Shown here: one piece after another, positions 32,030 through 42,039 of the stretch | How positions within the stretch are numbered: position 1 is the first letter of the stretch | Layout: each line of letters starts with the position of its first letter | NCBI GenBank assembly: GCA_030068145.1 | Contig: JAPJBO010000316.1 | Coordinates: 62,001-126,000, forward strand | Length of the DNA: 64,000 nucleotides | Direction of reading: 5' to 3' | Source: Diplonema papillatum | Lineage: Eukaryota > Euglenozoa > Diplonemea > Diplonemida > Diplonemidae | Notes under the pieces: generated by a model | Databases searched by the model: none | What the model saw: the letters and a program-made list of their open reading frames with translations, nothing else | What the model was told of the DNA's origin: nothing | Program-made: the position numbers and the translations under genes

Positions 32030-33340
32030 CTATGAACGTCAGGAATGGTGCCTTGCAAGTAATCTCTTCATCGGGATGAAAGCGCTTACGCGAACACCGT
32101 ACGCATACGGGTCGACCTCCGATGGTACTGGTAGCAAACCAGCAAAGCATGTAAAAACAAAGGATCGATTCACTCGACTCCTTTCACACGGACTTTCGAG
32201 CATCGAAGATGCTACCGTAAAAAGAAGACAAGTCCGCGCGAGTCGCAGTCACAGGTAGGCCCAGGCACAGTTCTAGGACCTTCATAACAAAGGATCGATT
32301 CTCTCGACTCTTTTCGTAAGGACTTTAGCGCATCGAAGATGCTACCGTAAAAAGAAGACAAGTCCGCGCGAGTCGCAGTCACAAGTAGGCACAGTTCTAG
32401 GACCTTCATAACAAAGGATCGATTCTCTCGACTCTTTCCGTAAGGACTTTAGAGCATCGAAGATGCTACCGTAAAAAGAAGACAAGTCCGCGCGAGTCGC
32501 AGTCACAAGTAGGCCCAGGCACGGTTTTAGGACCTTCATAACAAAGGATCGATTCTCTCGACTCTTTTCGTAAGGACTTTAGAGCATCGAAGATGCTACC
32601 GTAAAAAGAAGACAAGTCCGCGCGAGTCGCAGTCACAAGTAGGCCCAGGCACAGTTCTAGGACCTTCATAACAAAGGATCGATTCTCTCGACTCTTTTCG
32701 TAAGGACTTTAGAGCATCGAAGATGCTACCGTAAAAAGAAGACAAGTCCGCGCGAGTCGCAGTCACAAGTAGGCCCAGGCACGGTTTTAGGACCTTCATA
32801 ACAAAGGATCGATTCTCTCGACTCTTTTCGTAAGGACTTTAGAGCATCGAAGATGCTACCGTAAAAAGAAGACAAGTCCGCGCGAGTCGCAGTCACAAGT
32901 AGGCCCAGGCACAGTTCTAGGACCTTCATAACAAAGGATCGATTCTCTCGACTCTTTTCGTAAGGACTTTAGAGCATCGAAGATGCTACCGTAAAAAGAA
33001 GACAAGTCCGCGCGAGTCGCAGTCACAAGTAGGCCCAGGCACAGTTCTAGGACCTTCATAACAAAGGATCGATTCTCTCGACTCTTTTCGTAAGGACTTT
33101 AGAGCATCGAAGATGCTACCGTAAAAAGAAGACAAGTCCGCGCGAGTCGCAGTCACAAGTAGGCCCAGGCACGGTTTTAGGACCTTCATAACAAAGGATC
33201 GATTCTCTCGACTCTTTTCGTAAGGACTTTAGCGCATCGAAGATGCTACCGCAAAAAGAAGACAAGTCCGCGCGAGTCGCAGTCACAAGTAGGCACAGTT
33301 CTAGGACCTTCATAACAAAGGATCGATTCTCTCGACTCCT
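32030..33340 (+). repeat. 130-bp satellite array
   Basis: About nine units, period 130 bp (127 in shortened units), each containing GATCGATTCTCTCGACTCTT and gcatcgaagatgctaccgta. A single unit plus its upstream flank (ttctctatgaacattaggaa) lies at 37418-37680 in kinase intron 1, showing the unembellished ancestor. The frames open on the minus strand across each unit are artefacts of the repeat. Confidence 0.85.
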
Positions 33341-33485
33341 CGCCGTGTTGTGTTTGCCGGCGAAGGTTGCACCAAACGAATAACGCCAGCCAGGCGCGGG
33401 AGGGGCCCGCCGCGGGCGAACTGGGGCGGGGGGGACAAAGAGAACGAAAAAGGCAGCGGAGGGCCGCGACAGCCACACACGGCGC

Positions 33486-33731
33486 AGGGGTCGTACGTAC
33501 TCCTACGTCAGAGGTGAAATTCTTAGATTGTAGGAAGACGAACTTCTGCGAAAACATTCGACAAGAATGTCTTCATTAATCAAGAACGAGAGCGTGGGGA
33601 TCCAAGATGATCAGATACCGTCGTAGTCCTCTGCTGTAAACGATGCCGTCTCAGGATCGAGGGAAGTCATTTTGGCTCCCACGATTGTGACGATACTCCC
33701 CGAACGAGAAATCAAAGATTATGGGCAGCTG
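33486..33731 (+). rRNA. 18S rRNA central-domain fragment, copy 1
   Basis: Carries TCAGAGGTGAAATTCTTAGA, gcattaatcaagaacga-like sequence and GATCAGATACCGTCGTAGTC, and ends near GAGAAATCAAAGATTATGGG. These are conserved 18S segments running from the V4/V5 boundary towards helix 30. The rest of the gene is absent, so it is a pseudogene piece. Further copies follow at 33758-34002, 34028-34273 and 34300-34533. Confidence 0.8.
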
Positions 33732-33757
33732 AGGGCCGCGACAGCCACACACGGCGC

Positions 33758-34002
33758 GGGGTCGTACGTACTCCTACGTCAGAGGTGAAATTCTTAGATC
33801 GTAGGAAGACGAACTTCTGCGAAAACATTCGACAAGAATGTCTTCATTAATCAAGAACGAGAGCGTGGGGATCCAAGATGATCAGATACCGTCGTAGTCC
33901 ACTGCTGTAAACGATGCCGTCTCAGGATCGAGGGAAGTCATTTGGCTCCCACGATTATGACGATACTCCCCGAACGAGAAATCAAAGATTATGGGCAGCT
34001 GA
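33758..34002 (+). rRNA. 18S rRNA central-domain fragment, copy 2
   Basis: Same extent as copy 1 with a handful of substitutions (cttagatcgtaggaagacga; cactgctgtaaacgatgccg). Confidence 0.8.
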
Positions 34003-34027
34003 GGGCCGCGACAGCCACACACGGCGC

Positions 34028-34273
34028 GGGGGTCGTACGTACTCCTACGTCAGAGGTGAAATTCTTAGATCGTAGGAAGACGAACTTCTGCGAAAGCATT
34101 CGACAAGAATGTCTTCATTAATCAAGAACGAGAGCGTGGGGATCCAAGATGATCAGATACCGTCGTAGTCCACTGCTGTAAACGATGCCGTCTCAGGATC
34201 GAGGGAAGTCATTTTGGCTCCCACGATTATGACGATACTCCCCGAACGAGAAATCAAAGATTATGGGCAGCTG
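34028..34273 (+). rRNA. 18S rRNA central-domain fragment, copy 3
   Basis: Same extent. It has ctgcgaaagcattcgacaag, the form closest to the universal sequence GCGAAAGCATT, where other copies have gcgaaaacatt. Confidence 0.8.
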
Positions 34274-34299
34274 AGGGCCGCGACAGCCACACACGGCGC

Positions 34300-34533
34300 G
34301 GGGGTCGTACGTACTCCTACGTCAGAGGTGAAATTCTTAGATCGTAGGAAGACGAACTTCTGCGAAAACATTCGACAAGAATGTCTTCATTAATCAAGAA
34401 CGAGAGCGTGGGGATCCAAGATGATCAGATACCGTCGTAGTCCTCTGCTGTAAACGATGCCGTCTCAGGATCGAGGGAAGTCATTTTGGCTTCCACGATA
34501 CTCCCCGAACGAGAAATCAAAGATTATGGGCAG
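34300..34533 (+). rRNA. 18S rRNA central-domain fragment, copy 4
   Basis: Same 5' end as the others, but a short deletion near 34490 (ttggcttccacgatactccc) removes about ten bases present in copies 1-3. It joins directly to the first truncated kinase copy. Confidence 0.8.
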
Positions 34534-34534
34534 C

Positions 34535-35786
34535 GGAGGGCCGCGACAGCCACACACGGCGCGAGCGAAAATGACCTCGGTCGCCGTCGACAACCTGCTG
34601 TTCAGCGGAGCAGAGGCGCGGGTGTACGAAGGCGAGTTCTTCGGGAAGCGGGCCGCGTTCAAGGAGCGGTTAGCGAAGGGGTACCGGCACCCTGACATGG
34701 ACCTCGCGATTCGGAGCCGGCGCACTGTCGCCGAGGCGAAGGCGCTGGCGAAGTGCAGGAAGTGGTCGTGCACAGCGTCGACCCCACGACGATGACCATC
34801 GCGATGTCCCTCATCGAAGGCAAGACGCTGCGCGAAACTAAGTTGGGGTCGAATGAAACTACGTGTGTTATTCGATTGTCGAATGCTAAAAAAAAGGTTC
34901 CGGGTAGCCGAACCGTAGCGGGATCAAATCGTGGTGGTGTTTTTAGACGACCAGACGCGTGTCAAACAACTATTATTACTGGACCCTCCCCCATCAATCA
35001 TTCATGGGAGGCAGCGCTCTGCCTAAACATGAATCTAAGATTCCCCCCCCCATTACTTTCCGACCTTCTAATCCACAAGTAACGCTAGGGCCCGCCGCAG
35101 ACGGACTGGGCCGGGGGTGGACAAAGAGAACGAAAAAGGCAGCGGAGGGCCGCGACAGCCACACGGCGCGAGCGAAAATGACGGCGGTCGCCGTCGACAA
35201 CCTGCTGTTCAGCGGAGCGGAGGCGCGGGTGTACGAAGGCGAGTTCTTCGGGAAGCGGGCCGCGTTCAAGGAGCGGTTAGCGAAGGGGTACCGGCACCCT
35301 GACATGGACCTCGCGATTCGGAGCCGGCGCACTGTCGCCGAGGCGAAGGCGCTGGCGAAGTGCAGGAAGTGGTCGTGCACAGCGTCGACCCCACGACGAT
35401 GACCATCGCGATGTCCCTCATCGAAGGCAAGACGCTGCGCGAAACTAAGTTGGGGTCGAATGAAACTACGTGTGTTATTCGATTGTCGAATGCTAAAAAA
35501 AAGGTTCCGGGTAGCCGAACCGTAGCGGGATCAAATCGTGGTGGTGTTTTTAGACGACCAGACGCGTGTCAAACAACTATTATTACTGGACCCTCCCCCA
35601 TCAATCATTCATGGGAGGCAGCGCTCTGCCTAAACATGAATCTAAGATTCCCCCCCCCATTACTTTCCGACCTTCTAATCCACAAGTAACGCTAGGGCCC
35701 GCCGCAGACGGACTGGGCCGGGGGTGGACAAAGAGAACGAAAAAGGCAGCGGAGGGCCGCGACAGCCACACACGGCGCGAGCGAAA
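34535..35786 (+). pseudogene. two truncated tandem copies of Bud32 exon 1
   Basis: Start codons at 34571 and 35178, periods 607 and 609 bp to the intact copy at 35787. Both copies read like the kinase through KALAKCRK, then a deletion of about a dozen bases shifts the frame and it stops at 34795 and 35402. The kinase sequence continues in the wrong frame up to ctgcgcgaaac and is then replaced by about 270 bp of unrelated sequence ending in repeat D (ccgaccttctaatccacaag). The same deletion and breakpoint in both copies show they derive from one defective copy. Confidence 0.85.
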
Positions 35787-38700
35787 ATGACGGCGGTCGC
35801 CGTCGACAACCTGCTGTTCAGCGGAGCGGAGGCGCGGGTGTACGAAGGCGAGTTCTTCGGGAAGCGGGCCGTGTTCAAGGAGCGGTTCGCGAAGGGGTAC
35901 CGGCACCCTGACATGGACCTCGCGATTCGGAGCCGGCGCACTGTCGCCGAGGCGAAGGCGCTGGCGAAGTGCAGGAAGTGCGGCATACGGACGCCCGTAG
36001 TATACAGCGTCGACCTCACGACGATGACCATCGCGATGTCCCTCATCGAAGGCAAGACGCTGCGCGAAACCCTCGGCGCGTCGGCCGACGGCGCCTTCAA
36101 ATCGCAGCTGGCCGGCAAGGTCGGCGAAGTCCTGGCAGCCCTGCACAACGCAGAACTCGTCCACGGCGATCTGACCACATCCAATCTGCTGCTCTCAAAC
36201 ACGAATGAGGTCCGGGTTTCGAAGTTGTTTTTGGGCGGCTTTAGATCTACATCTGAATATCACAACATGTTGTCGACAAGTAACATAATAAAGCAAAGCT
36301 ACGCATTTTGTTCTTCAAGTGCACGAGGGGAGTATGCTGCTGTTGAAAAGCTCGTAATTTTAATTGGTGATCCAGAGCTCAGGCTTGCTTCCTTTCGAGA
36401 TGTCTTCCTTCGTGAAGTGAACGGATTCATCCCTTCCTTCAGCACCAAAAGTCCAGGAATACCGGTATTCCCAGCAATAGAGAGCAAAAGACGCATAAAA
36501 GGAGAGAATAGCCGTAAAAGGAACAAAAAGAAAGTTTACCACGATTACCATTTCTTCGTCCAGTCTACCACATGGGTCTCGCCAGAGCTACCAGTGGAGG
36601 ATTCGGCAAAGGCGCAGTGCTTTTTTCGGAACGCAACTGACGTCACAATAAAGTCACGCAGAAGTGGTGAAAACACTGACTGCGCGCCATATCCTTCAGC
36701 CTTGGGGTATGAAAAGCGTCTGGTAGCAATACTACCATCATACGGCAACTAAAAGAAAACACTGGTTGGAACCACAGAAAAAGGAAAAAGAAGCAAACAA
36801 CACAACAACAGAGGAAAAGAAAGCGAGGAGCCCAACCCTCATCCCCTCAGCCGCCAGCTCTCACACGATAGAAATGAGCCTGACTGCAGCATCGTCTTGT
36901 ATGACGATGACTGCAGGAAAGCTCTTACCAAAATACGAGCCCAACCTATAGCACTGCTAAATCAGTGATTGTAGGCACGCTCCAAAAGGCCATACACAAT
37001 TCCATCTCGATGGAATGCTGACCCGGCGAGCTACGAGGGTAATGAAGACAACAGTATTTATTACTATGTTTACTTCACAGAAGGACGGTGCCACGGTGCG
37101 ACTCGGCAGCCCCTGCTAAACGAGCGCCACGTGGGGGGTGAAGTGAACGGATTCATCCCTTCCTTCAGCACCCAAAGTCCAGGAATACCGGTATTCCCAG
37201 CAATAGAGAGCAAAAGACGCATAAAAGGAGAGAATAGCCGTAAAAGGAACAAAAAGAAAGTTTACCACGATTACCATTTCTTCAAGTGCACAAGGGAGGG
37301 GAGTATGCCGCTGTTGAAAAGCCCGTACTCTTAGTTGGTGATCCAGAGCTCAGGTTTGCAAGGTGGAGTTTGCTGGGCATCAGTGCACTGCTGGTATTCA
37401 GAAGGCTGCGGTAAAGCCTGTTCTCTATGAACATTAGGAATGGTGCCTTGCAAGTAGTCCCTTCATCGGAATGAAAGCGCTTACGCGTACACCACACGCA
37501 TACGGGTCGATCACCGATGGTACTGGAACAAATCAGCAAAGCATAAAGTAACAAAGGATCGATTCTCCTGACTCTTTTCGTACGGAGTTTAGGGCATCGA
37601 AGAGTGCTACCGTAAAAAGATGAAGTCCGCGCGAGTAGCAGTCACAAGTAGGCTCAGGCACGGTTGTAGGACCTTCACTTGAGACGGGTATTCTGGGGTA
37701 ACTACAAGCAACTGCCTGGCGAACCAAACTCACATCGTCTGTAGCAATTACCTGGTAGCGAAAGTTACTAGTATGCAGCATTCCCGCAGTGAAATCTGTA
37801 AAATCCCCCCCCTGAGCTCAGCGCAGCCCCCCCCCCCCCCGGCCAGTTTTCGCGCAGTGAGGCAACCTCTACCTACCCGCACACCAGGTATACCTCATCG
37901 ACTTCGGCTTGACCACCGCCAGCGCCTTGCCCGAGGACTACGCCGTGAATATCCCATGAAAGTAACAGTGTTAGCTCAGGCCGATGCGGGCTACATGGCA
38001 ACCCCTGCTCAACATTTCGAGAATGGAGCTGGATATCACCAGCCCTGCCACCTCGACTTCATCCTCATCCATGTCAGGATCGCCCCCTCGAGCGACTGCT
38101 TCGGCAGGACAGCCGAGCTGGATATCACCAGCCTATTATCACCGTCCTCGTCCGCTTTGAGATCGTCCTCGGACGACGTATTCAAATAACCCTAGCCCAT
38201 GACAAATGCAAGCTTACCCCTGTGGTACCTGCATTTCAAGTTCACACTGCTCAACATGCATGCACGTGGGTGGCCCAGGGCCGCATTCATTGCGAATGTG
38301 TTCGTGGTGTCGGTCGCAGGAGTCATTTTTGCTAGCCAAAGAGAGTAAAAGAATGAAAGAGTACGTACAGTAGTGAGTAGAGAAGTGTACGAGTGTAGAG
38401 AACGGAGGTAGCACACGACTACCAGACCAGCGGAGGCCACCGCAAAAAGATTTCTTACCTTTTCCTTATCCCTCAACACCAGCACCAATGGCAACGACCC
38501 CCCGGCCAGTTTTCGCGCAGTGAGGTCACCTCTACCTACCCGCCCACCAGGTGTACCTCATCGACTTCGGCTTGACTACCGCCAGCGCCTTGCCCGAGGA
38601 CTACGCCGTCGACCTTTACGTCCTCGAACGCGCTATTCAGGTGTGCACTGTATTTATTCAAGACGCGTGGTACAATCACGTAGACTCGCCCTGTCACTCG

Positions 38701-41020
38701 CCCCCACTCGCCCTGGGTCCAATTTCTGAAAAGTTTTTTCAAAACTTCTCTCAACTTGTAGAACGTGGGGGGCCCAAGACTACACTCCACGAAGGAATGT
38801 ACTTGGTGTCGGTCACAAACAGTCCCGGACATGGCTAGCCGTAACCCATAACGAAAGCGTGCACTAAATATACAACCCGTAACCACATAGCCCTTTCTGC
38901 TCTAAGAGAACCCATTCATGAACGGTCACACGGAGACCCTGAACCCCCGGAATTTCAAGCGAACTTTAACTCTAAAAAGTGCCTCTCCAACCTACTCAGG
39001 TGCGGGGTTTATCCACCAAAAATATACTGAGGAGGGCCTACCGTAAGTAAGGTATGTGGACAATGGCCGAATCCACCAATGACCAACGACCAAGGTACCC
39101 ACCGATCCTCTTACCTCGTGTAACCACCACTCTTACGACACTCAGAGCACAAAGAATATCTTCCCTTAACGACGAAGGTCACCCGGAGACTTTAAAACCC
39201 CGGAGTTTCAAGCGAACTTTCACACGTGGGGGGCCCAAGACTACACTCCACGAAGGAATGTACTTGGTGTCGATCACAAACAGTCCCGAACATGGCTAGC
39301 CATAACCCATAACGAAAGCGTGCACTAAAAATCACGGCAAATACCCCGTCGCCAATGAAAACCCCCATTATGGTGGAGGGACGTGTTGGGGGGGAAAGGC
39401 AGCAGAGAAGTTTCCCGCGCTGTCGACCCACATCACGGCGGTGCTGGCCGCGCCGCGAAGCGTGGCAGGGTCGACAGCGTGTTCTCGGTGACGAACGCCA
39501 CGGAGAAGATATGCTGCGCCACCATGGATCCGCAGACATTCGTCAACCGACTGTTTCTGCGGATGCACGGTAATGACGCAATGGTCGCTGACAACGACGA
39601 CAACGACGTCGGCGTGACGACCTGGAAGCTCCCGACATGTGCATTGTGTGAGGGCAGACCTTCAGCACGCTAGGCAGTATTCTGCCCAAAACATCAACCT
39701 AATATTTTCTCACCTACCCCTTCTCCTGCACTTGTGTTCATGCGCCGTAACAGGATCGACAGCCCCTCGGACTTCATGAGCACGGTGGCAGCGACAAAAC
39801 AGGTCGGAATCGAAGCGGATTGCGCTCTTCGACGTGTGTCACCATGGTCCACGGGGGCCAGTCTGGGGCGAGTGAGGCGAGTTGGAGGGCGAGGTGGGCG
39901 AGTCAAAAGGCGAGTTTGGGGGCTCGAGGTAGTGGTCAAACGATTCGCATGCGATAATATTTATCGCATTATCGCACAAGATTATCGCATATAATCGGCA
40001 TGCGACAATATGCGATAGTCCATAGCACTGTATGCCCGGGGTTTTCATCGTGCGATAATGCGAATGAAAATGCGAAAATTGGCGCCAGTCCCCCAAATGC
40101 GATAATATGCGACAATGCGAATCGTTTGACCACTATGCCTAGGGCGAGTCTAGGGCGAGATATAGTATCATCGCGTACGTACACTACACCATGCTACGTT
40201 GGTGTAGATAAGTGGTCCCGATCCCCAGGTTGGGTCACGTTATCACCCACACCCTGTAGCACCTCTGGAAAAATGGTGGTATCACCCTATACATCCACCC
40301 TGTGGAACTCTGCGCCTCTCCCCGACAACCGCGTCGCCGTTCGGGTGCAACCATCGCCTGCCCCGGAGGCACTCCCGAAGAGAGCCCCAACCCCGGAGCC
40401 GCTCCCGAACGAGAAAGCCCCAGCCCCGGAGTCGCTCCCAAAGAAAGCCCCAACGCCGGAGCCGCAGGTTCAACCGGTACCTGCCCCGGAGACGCTCCCA
40501 AAGAAGGCCCCAGCCCCGGAGCCGCTCCCAACGAGAGCCCCAGCCCCGGAGCCGAAGAAAGCCCCAACGCCGGAGCCGCAACCGGTTCAACCACCCCGGG
40601 GACGCTCCCAAAGAAAAGCCGTATCGATCCGCTCGTATAGCCGCCGTTTGTGAATGTACAAAAGCGCGCGGACCGTGTTGAAAATGCATGCACATGGACA
40701 ATGGCCGAAACCACCAACGATCAGCAACAAGGATACACACCGATCCTCTTACCTCGTGTAACTAGCACCCTTAACTACACGCCGCAGAGCACAAATGATA
40801 TCTTCCCATATTGCATAGAGGCACCCCGAGACTTTAAAGCCCGGAGTTTGAAGCGGATTTTCACGCCAAACAACACCCGCAGAGCACGCACGCCGACGAG
40901 ACAGCTTTCGCACCCACGCTGCTGGCGACGTACAAGAAGAAGGCGAGCAAAGGAGCGCAGACGCTGGAACGCTTGCAAAAGGTTCGCAGCAGGGGGAGAA
41001 AGAGGAGCATGGTCGGGTGA
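35787..41020 (+). CDS. BUD32: Bud32/TP53RK atypical kinase of the KEOPS complex, three exons
   Basis: KEOPS makes the universal t6A37 modification of ANN-decoding tRNAs; Bud32 is its small kinase/ATPase and acts with Kae1. Proposed exons are 35787-36209, 38551-38640 and 40883-41020. Both introns are GT-AG and phase 0, and the joined protein is 216 aa, normal for the family. Visible motifs: a glycine-poor nucleotide loop (FSGAEARVYEGEFFG), the ATP lysine in AVFKERF, the RHPDMDLAIRSRRTVAEAK segment with the helix-C glutamate, the catalytic loop HGDLTTSNLLL, the metal-binding DFG in VYLIDFGLTTAS on exon 2, AVDLYVLERAI, and the diagnostic C-terminal RGRKRSMVG that ends the protein. All key residues are present. 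The ATG at 35787 starts the conserved region directly. Upstream are two truncated copies; inside intron 1 is a truncated extra exon 2. Splice sites are inferred from the family alignment. Confidence 0.9.
36413..36557 (+). repeat. 145-bp repeat in kinase intron 1, first copy
   Basis: Near-identical to 37138-37282 (gaagtgaacggattcatccc to accattacc). The neighbouring part 36300-36395 is also repeated, but after the second copy (37285-37360), so the two blocks are in swapped order. The open frame here continues from kinase exon 1 by chance and I do not regard it as coding. Confidence 0.75.
37138..37282 (+). repeat. 145-bp repeat in kinase intron 1, second copy
   Basis: Partner of 36413-36557. 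The sequence just before it (37020-37125, cggcgagctacgagggtaat to cccctgctaaacg) matches 49376-49490 in COPB2 intron 1. Confidence 0.75.
37418..37680 (+). repeat. single unit of the 130-bp satellite with its flank
   Basis: Matches 32030-32260, comprising the upstream flank and one satellite unit. It shows the dispersed element from which the array at 32.2-33.3 kb expanded. Confidence 0.75.
37843..37960 (+). pseudogene. truncated copy of Bud32 exon 2 with its acceptor
   Basis: The 3' end of intron 1 (ccggccagttttcgcgcagt) and the first 19 codons of exon 2 (VYLIDFGLTTASALPEDYA) are duplicated 660 bp upstream of the real exon 2. The frame ends at tga after V N I P. The copy keeps a plausible splice acceptor, so it could be spliced in and would then give a kinase truncated after the DFG motif. 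Confidence 0.8.
37970..38260 (+). mobile_element. degenerate DDVIK-ended element (kinase intron 1)
   Basis: gggctacatggcaacccctg at 37988, a Ser/Asp-rich frame ending SSDDVFK-stop at 38189, then the shared tail with acctgcatttcaagttcac and a catgcatgcacgtgg segment as at 26130. Relic of the family seen at 25895, 27888 and 53205. Confidence 0.5.
38338..38506 (+). repeat. dispersed repeat J, copy 1
   Basis: About 170 bp shared at high identity with 44472-44640 (gaaagagtacgtacagtagt; agaccagcggaggccaccgc). Here it lies just upstream of real kinase exon 2. Confidence 0.75.
38822..38983 (+). repeat. dispersed repeat E, copy 2 (kinase intron 2)
   Basis: Nearly identical to 9338-9497. A partial third copy follows at 39284-39330, each preceded by cacgtggggggcccaagact and a tgtacttggtgtcg segment. 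Confidence 0.7.
39400..39840 (+). other. possible exon remnants inside kinase intron 2
   Basis: Two short GC-rich stretches have coding-like character: 39460-39570 (frame with VFSVTNATEKICCATMDPQ, then TFVNRLFLRMHG) and 39738-39830 (MRRNRIDSPSDFMSTVAATK). A pyrimidine-rich stretch separates them as an intron would. I recognise no family. They may be fragments of a gene carried in by duplication. Confidence 0.25.
39932..40133. mobile_element. MITE B, TA-flanked, built of tgcgataat motifs
   Basis: A 19-bp inverted repeat, GTGGTCAAACGATTCGCAT at 39932-39950 with its inverse at the right end (39951 side mirrored at 40115-40133), flanked by TA on both sides. The 202-bp interior is a patchwork of tgcgataat, tgcgacaat and tgcgaaaat in both orientations, far more AT-rich than its surroundings. 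There is no coding capacity. It lies in kinase intron 2. Confidence 0.8.
40340..40620 (+). repeat. proline/glutamate-coding minisatellite
   Basis: Imperfect 24-30-bp units around gccccagccccggagccgct. The plus-strand frame stays open to 40653 and would read APxPExLPKKAPAPEPLP repeats. It is within kinase intron 2, has no recognisable start region and no domain, so I treat it as a repeat and not as a gene. Confidence 0.6.
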
Positions 41021-42039
41021 CGAGCGCGCCACCTTCTCGGTTCCCTGTCCGGCGCGCCCGAGCCAGTATGTGCACATGCCCTGGTACGTGTGTCTTCGGC
41101 AGTCCACATTGCAGCATCTCCCCAAGTGCTGGTAAGTGGTGGTACCGCCCAAACACCTGACCCAGCCCGGGGCTCCGGAGTGCAACGGAGAGCTCCAGCC
41201 CGGAATTCTCCGCCGGCTACTCACTCAGGCATGGGCACATGCTTCTGTCTTTCCAGCTCACAAACGGACAAAGGGGGAAATGGGAGTAAAATTACTTCCG
41301 TTGGGGTAACCCCCCCGAGATAGCGACGGTTTGATGAGAGAACAGGCTAGCCCAGGAGGTCGGTAATTCCTACCCGGCCAACCGATATATGCCTGGAGAG
41401 CGTTTGTTTGCCTTTGTGGAATCCCCCGCGATGGATCGTAAGACTTCCGGGCCACGCTGTCTCGAGTGGTTGGGGTCTTCAACTTTCGCGCTCTTCGACT
41501 GGCTTAGCCTGTTTGGCTTCGCTTCATGAAACCGTCGTGACTCTGGTGCCCCCCAAGGACCCCGGCATCAACGCACCTGTTCCGCGCATGTGCAAACGTG
41601 TATACGCGTATCAGTGCACTGTGTACACACACCCTGCTCTCAAAACGCATCGTTCAATGCGCCGCGTTGACGCATCTTCAATGTATTGCGCAGGCTAAAA
41701 AGACGTAGGCAGTGTGCTTTGGTGGTTGATCAGCCTTGCCTGAAAATGACACCAGGTACATACAAGTGGGACTTCAGACCGGGCCCGCTTGGACCGAACC
41801 TGACCCAAAACTTGGACCAAACCTGGATCTACCGGCACGCACGACAAAAACGAAGCGCCTGTCTTTTGGGGATGCACCCTTGTTAGGGAAGCACCAACAG
41901 ATAGCAAGATGTTTCACATGTTCTGCTGACAACAGAACATGGGATCAGGTGAATTTTAACTGGGGGACACACTGGCATGTCTTTTCACATGTGGACCACC
42001 TTTACAAAGTGGGCGCCGCCACCCCCCCAGCCGCTTAGG
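41021..42039. other. non-coding interval downstream of the kinase
   Basis: No supported gene and no repeat that I could pair within the window. Confidence 0.35.

Larger units (their letters stand above)
33460..34535 (+). repeat. four tandem units fusing kinase 5' flank to a small-subunit rRNA fragment
   Basis: Period 270-272 bp. Each unit starts with gagggccgcgacagccacac, the sequence just upstream of the Bud32 start codon, and then switches at gcgc to about 235 bases of 18S rRNA. The fourth unit returns to the Bud32 flank and the first truncated kinase copy. The join is identical in all units, so one chimera formed and was then amplified. Confidence 0.85.

Noticed and set aside
32030-33340. 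CRISPR-like array (regular repeats)
   Set aside because: The whole 130-bp unit is repeated with no unique spacers, and the context is eukaryotic. The same holds for the 160-bp array at 43 kb.
33486-34533. Assignment of the genome to Euglenozoa on the basis of repeat-rich DNA and possible trans-splicing
   Set aside because: The 18S fragments have GATCAGATACCGTCGTAGTC, whereas kinetoplastids and euglenids typically have a GATTAGAGACCATTGTAGTC-type sequence here. Lineage left open.
36210-36752. Continuation of the Bud32 frame beyond 36209 as coding
   Set aside because: The DFG motif and C-terminal signature are found only after splicing to 38551 and 40883. The read-through part is a repeat also present at 37138 and has no kinase similarity.
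40000-40653. 217-codon proline-rich frame as a gene
   Set aside because: It begins inside MITE B and is mostly a minisatellite within an intron.
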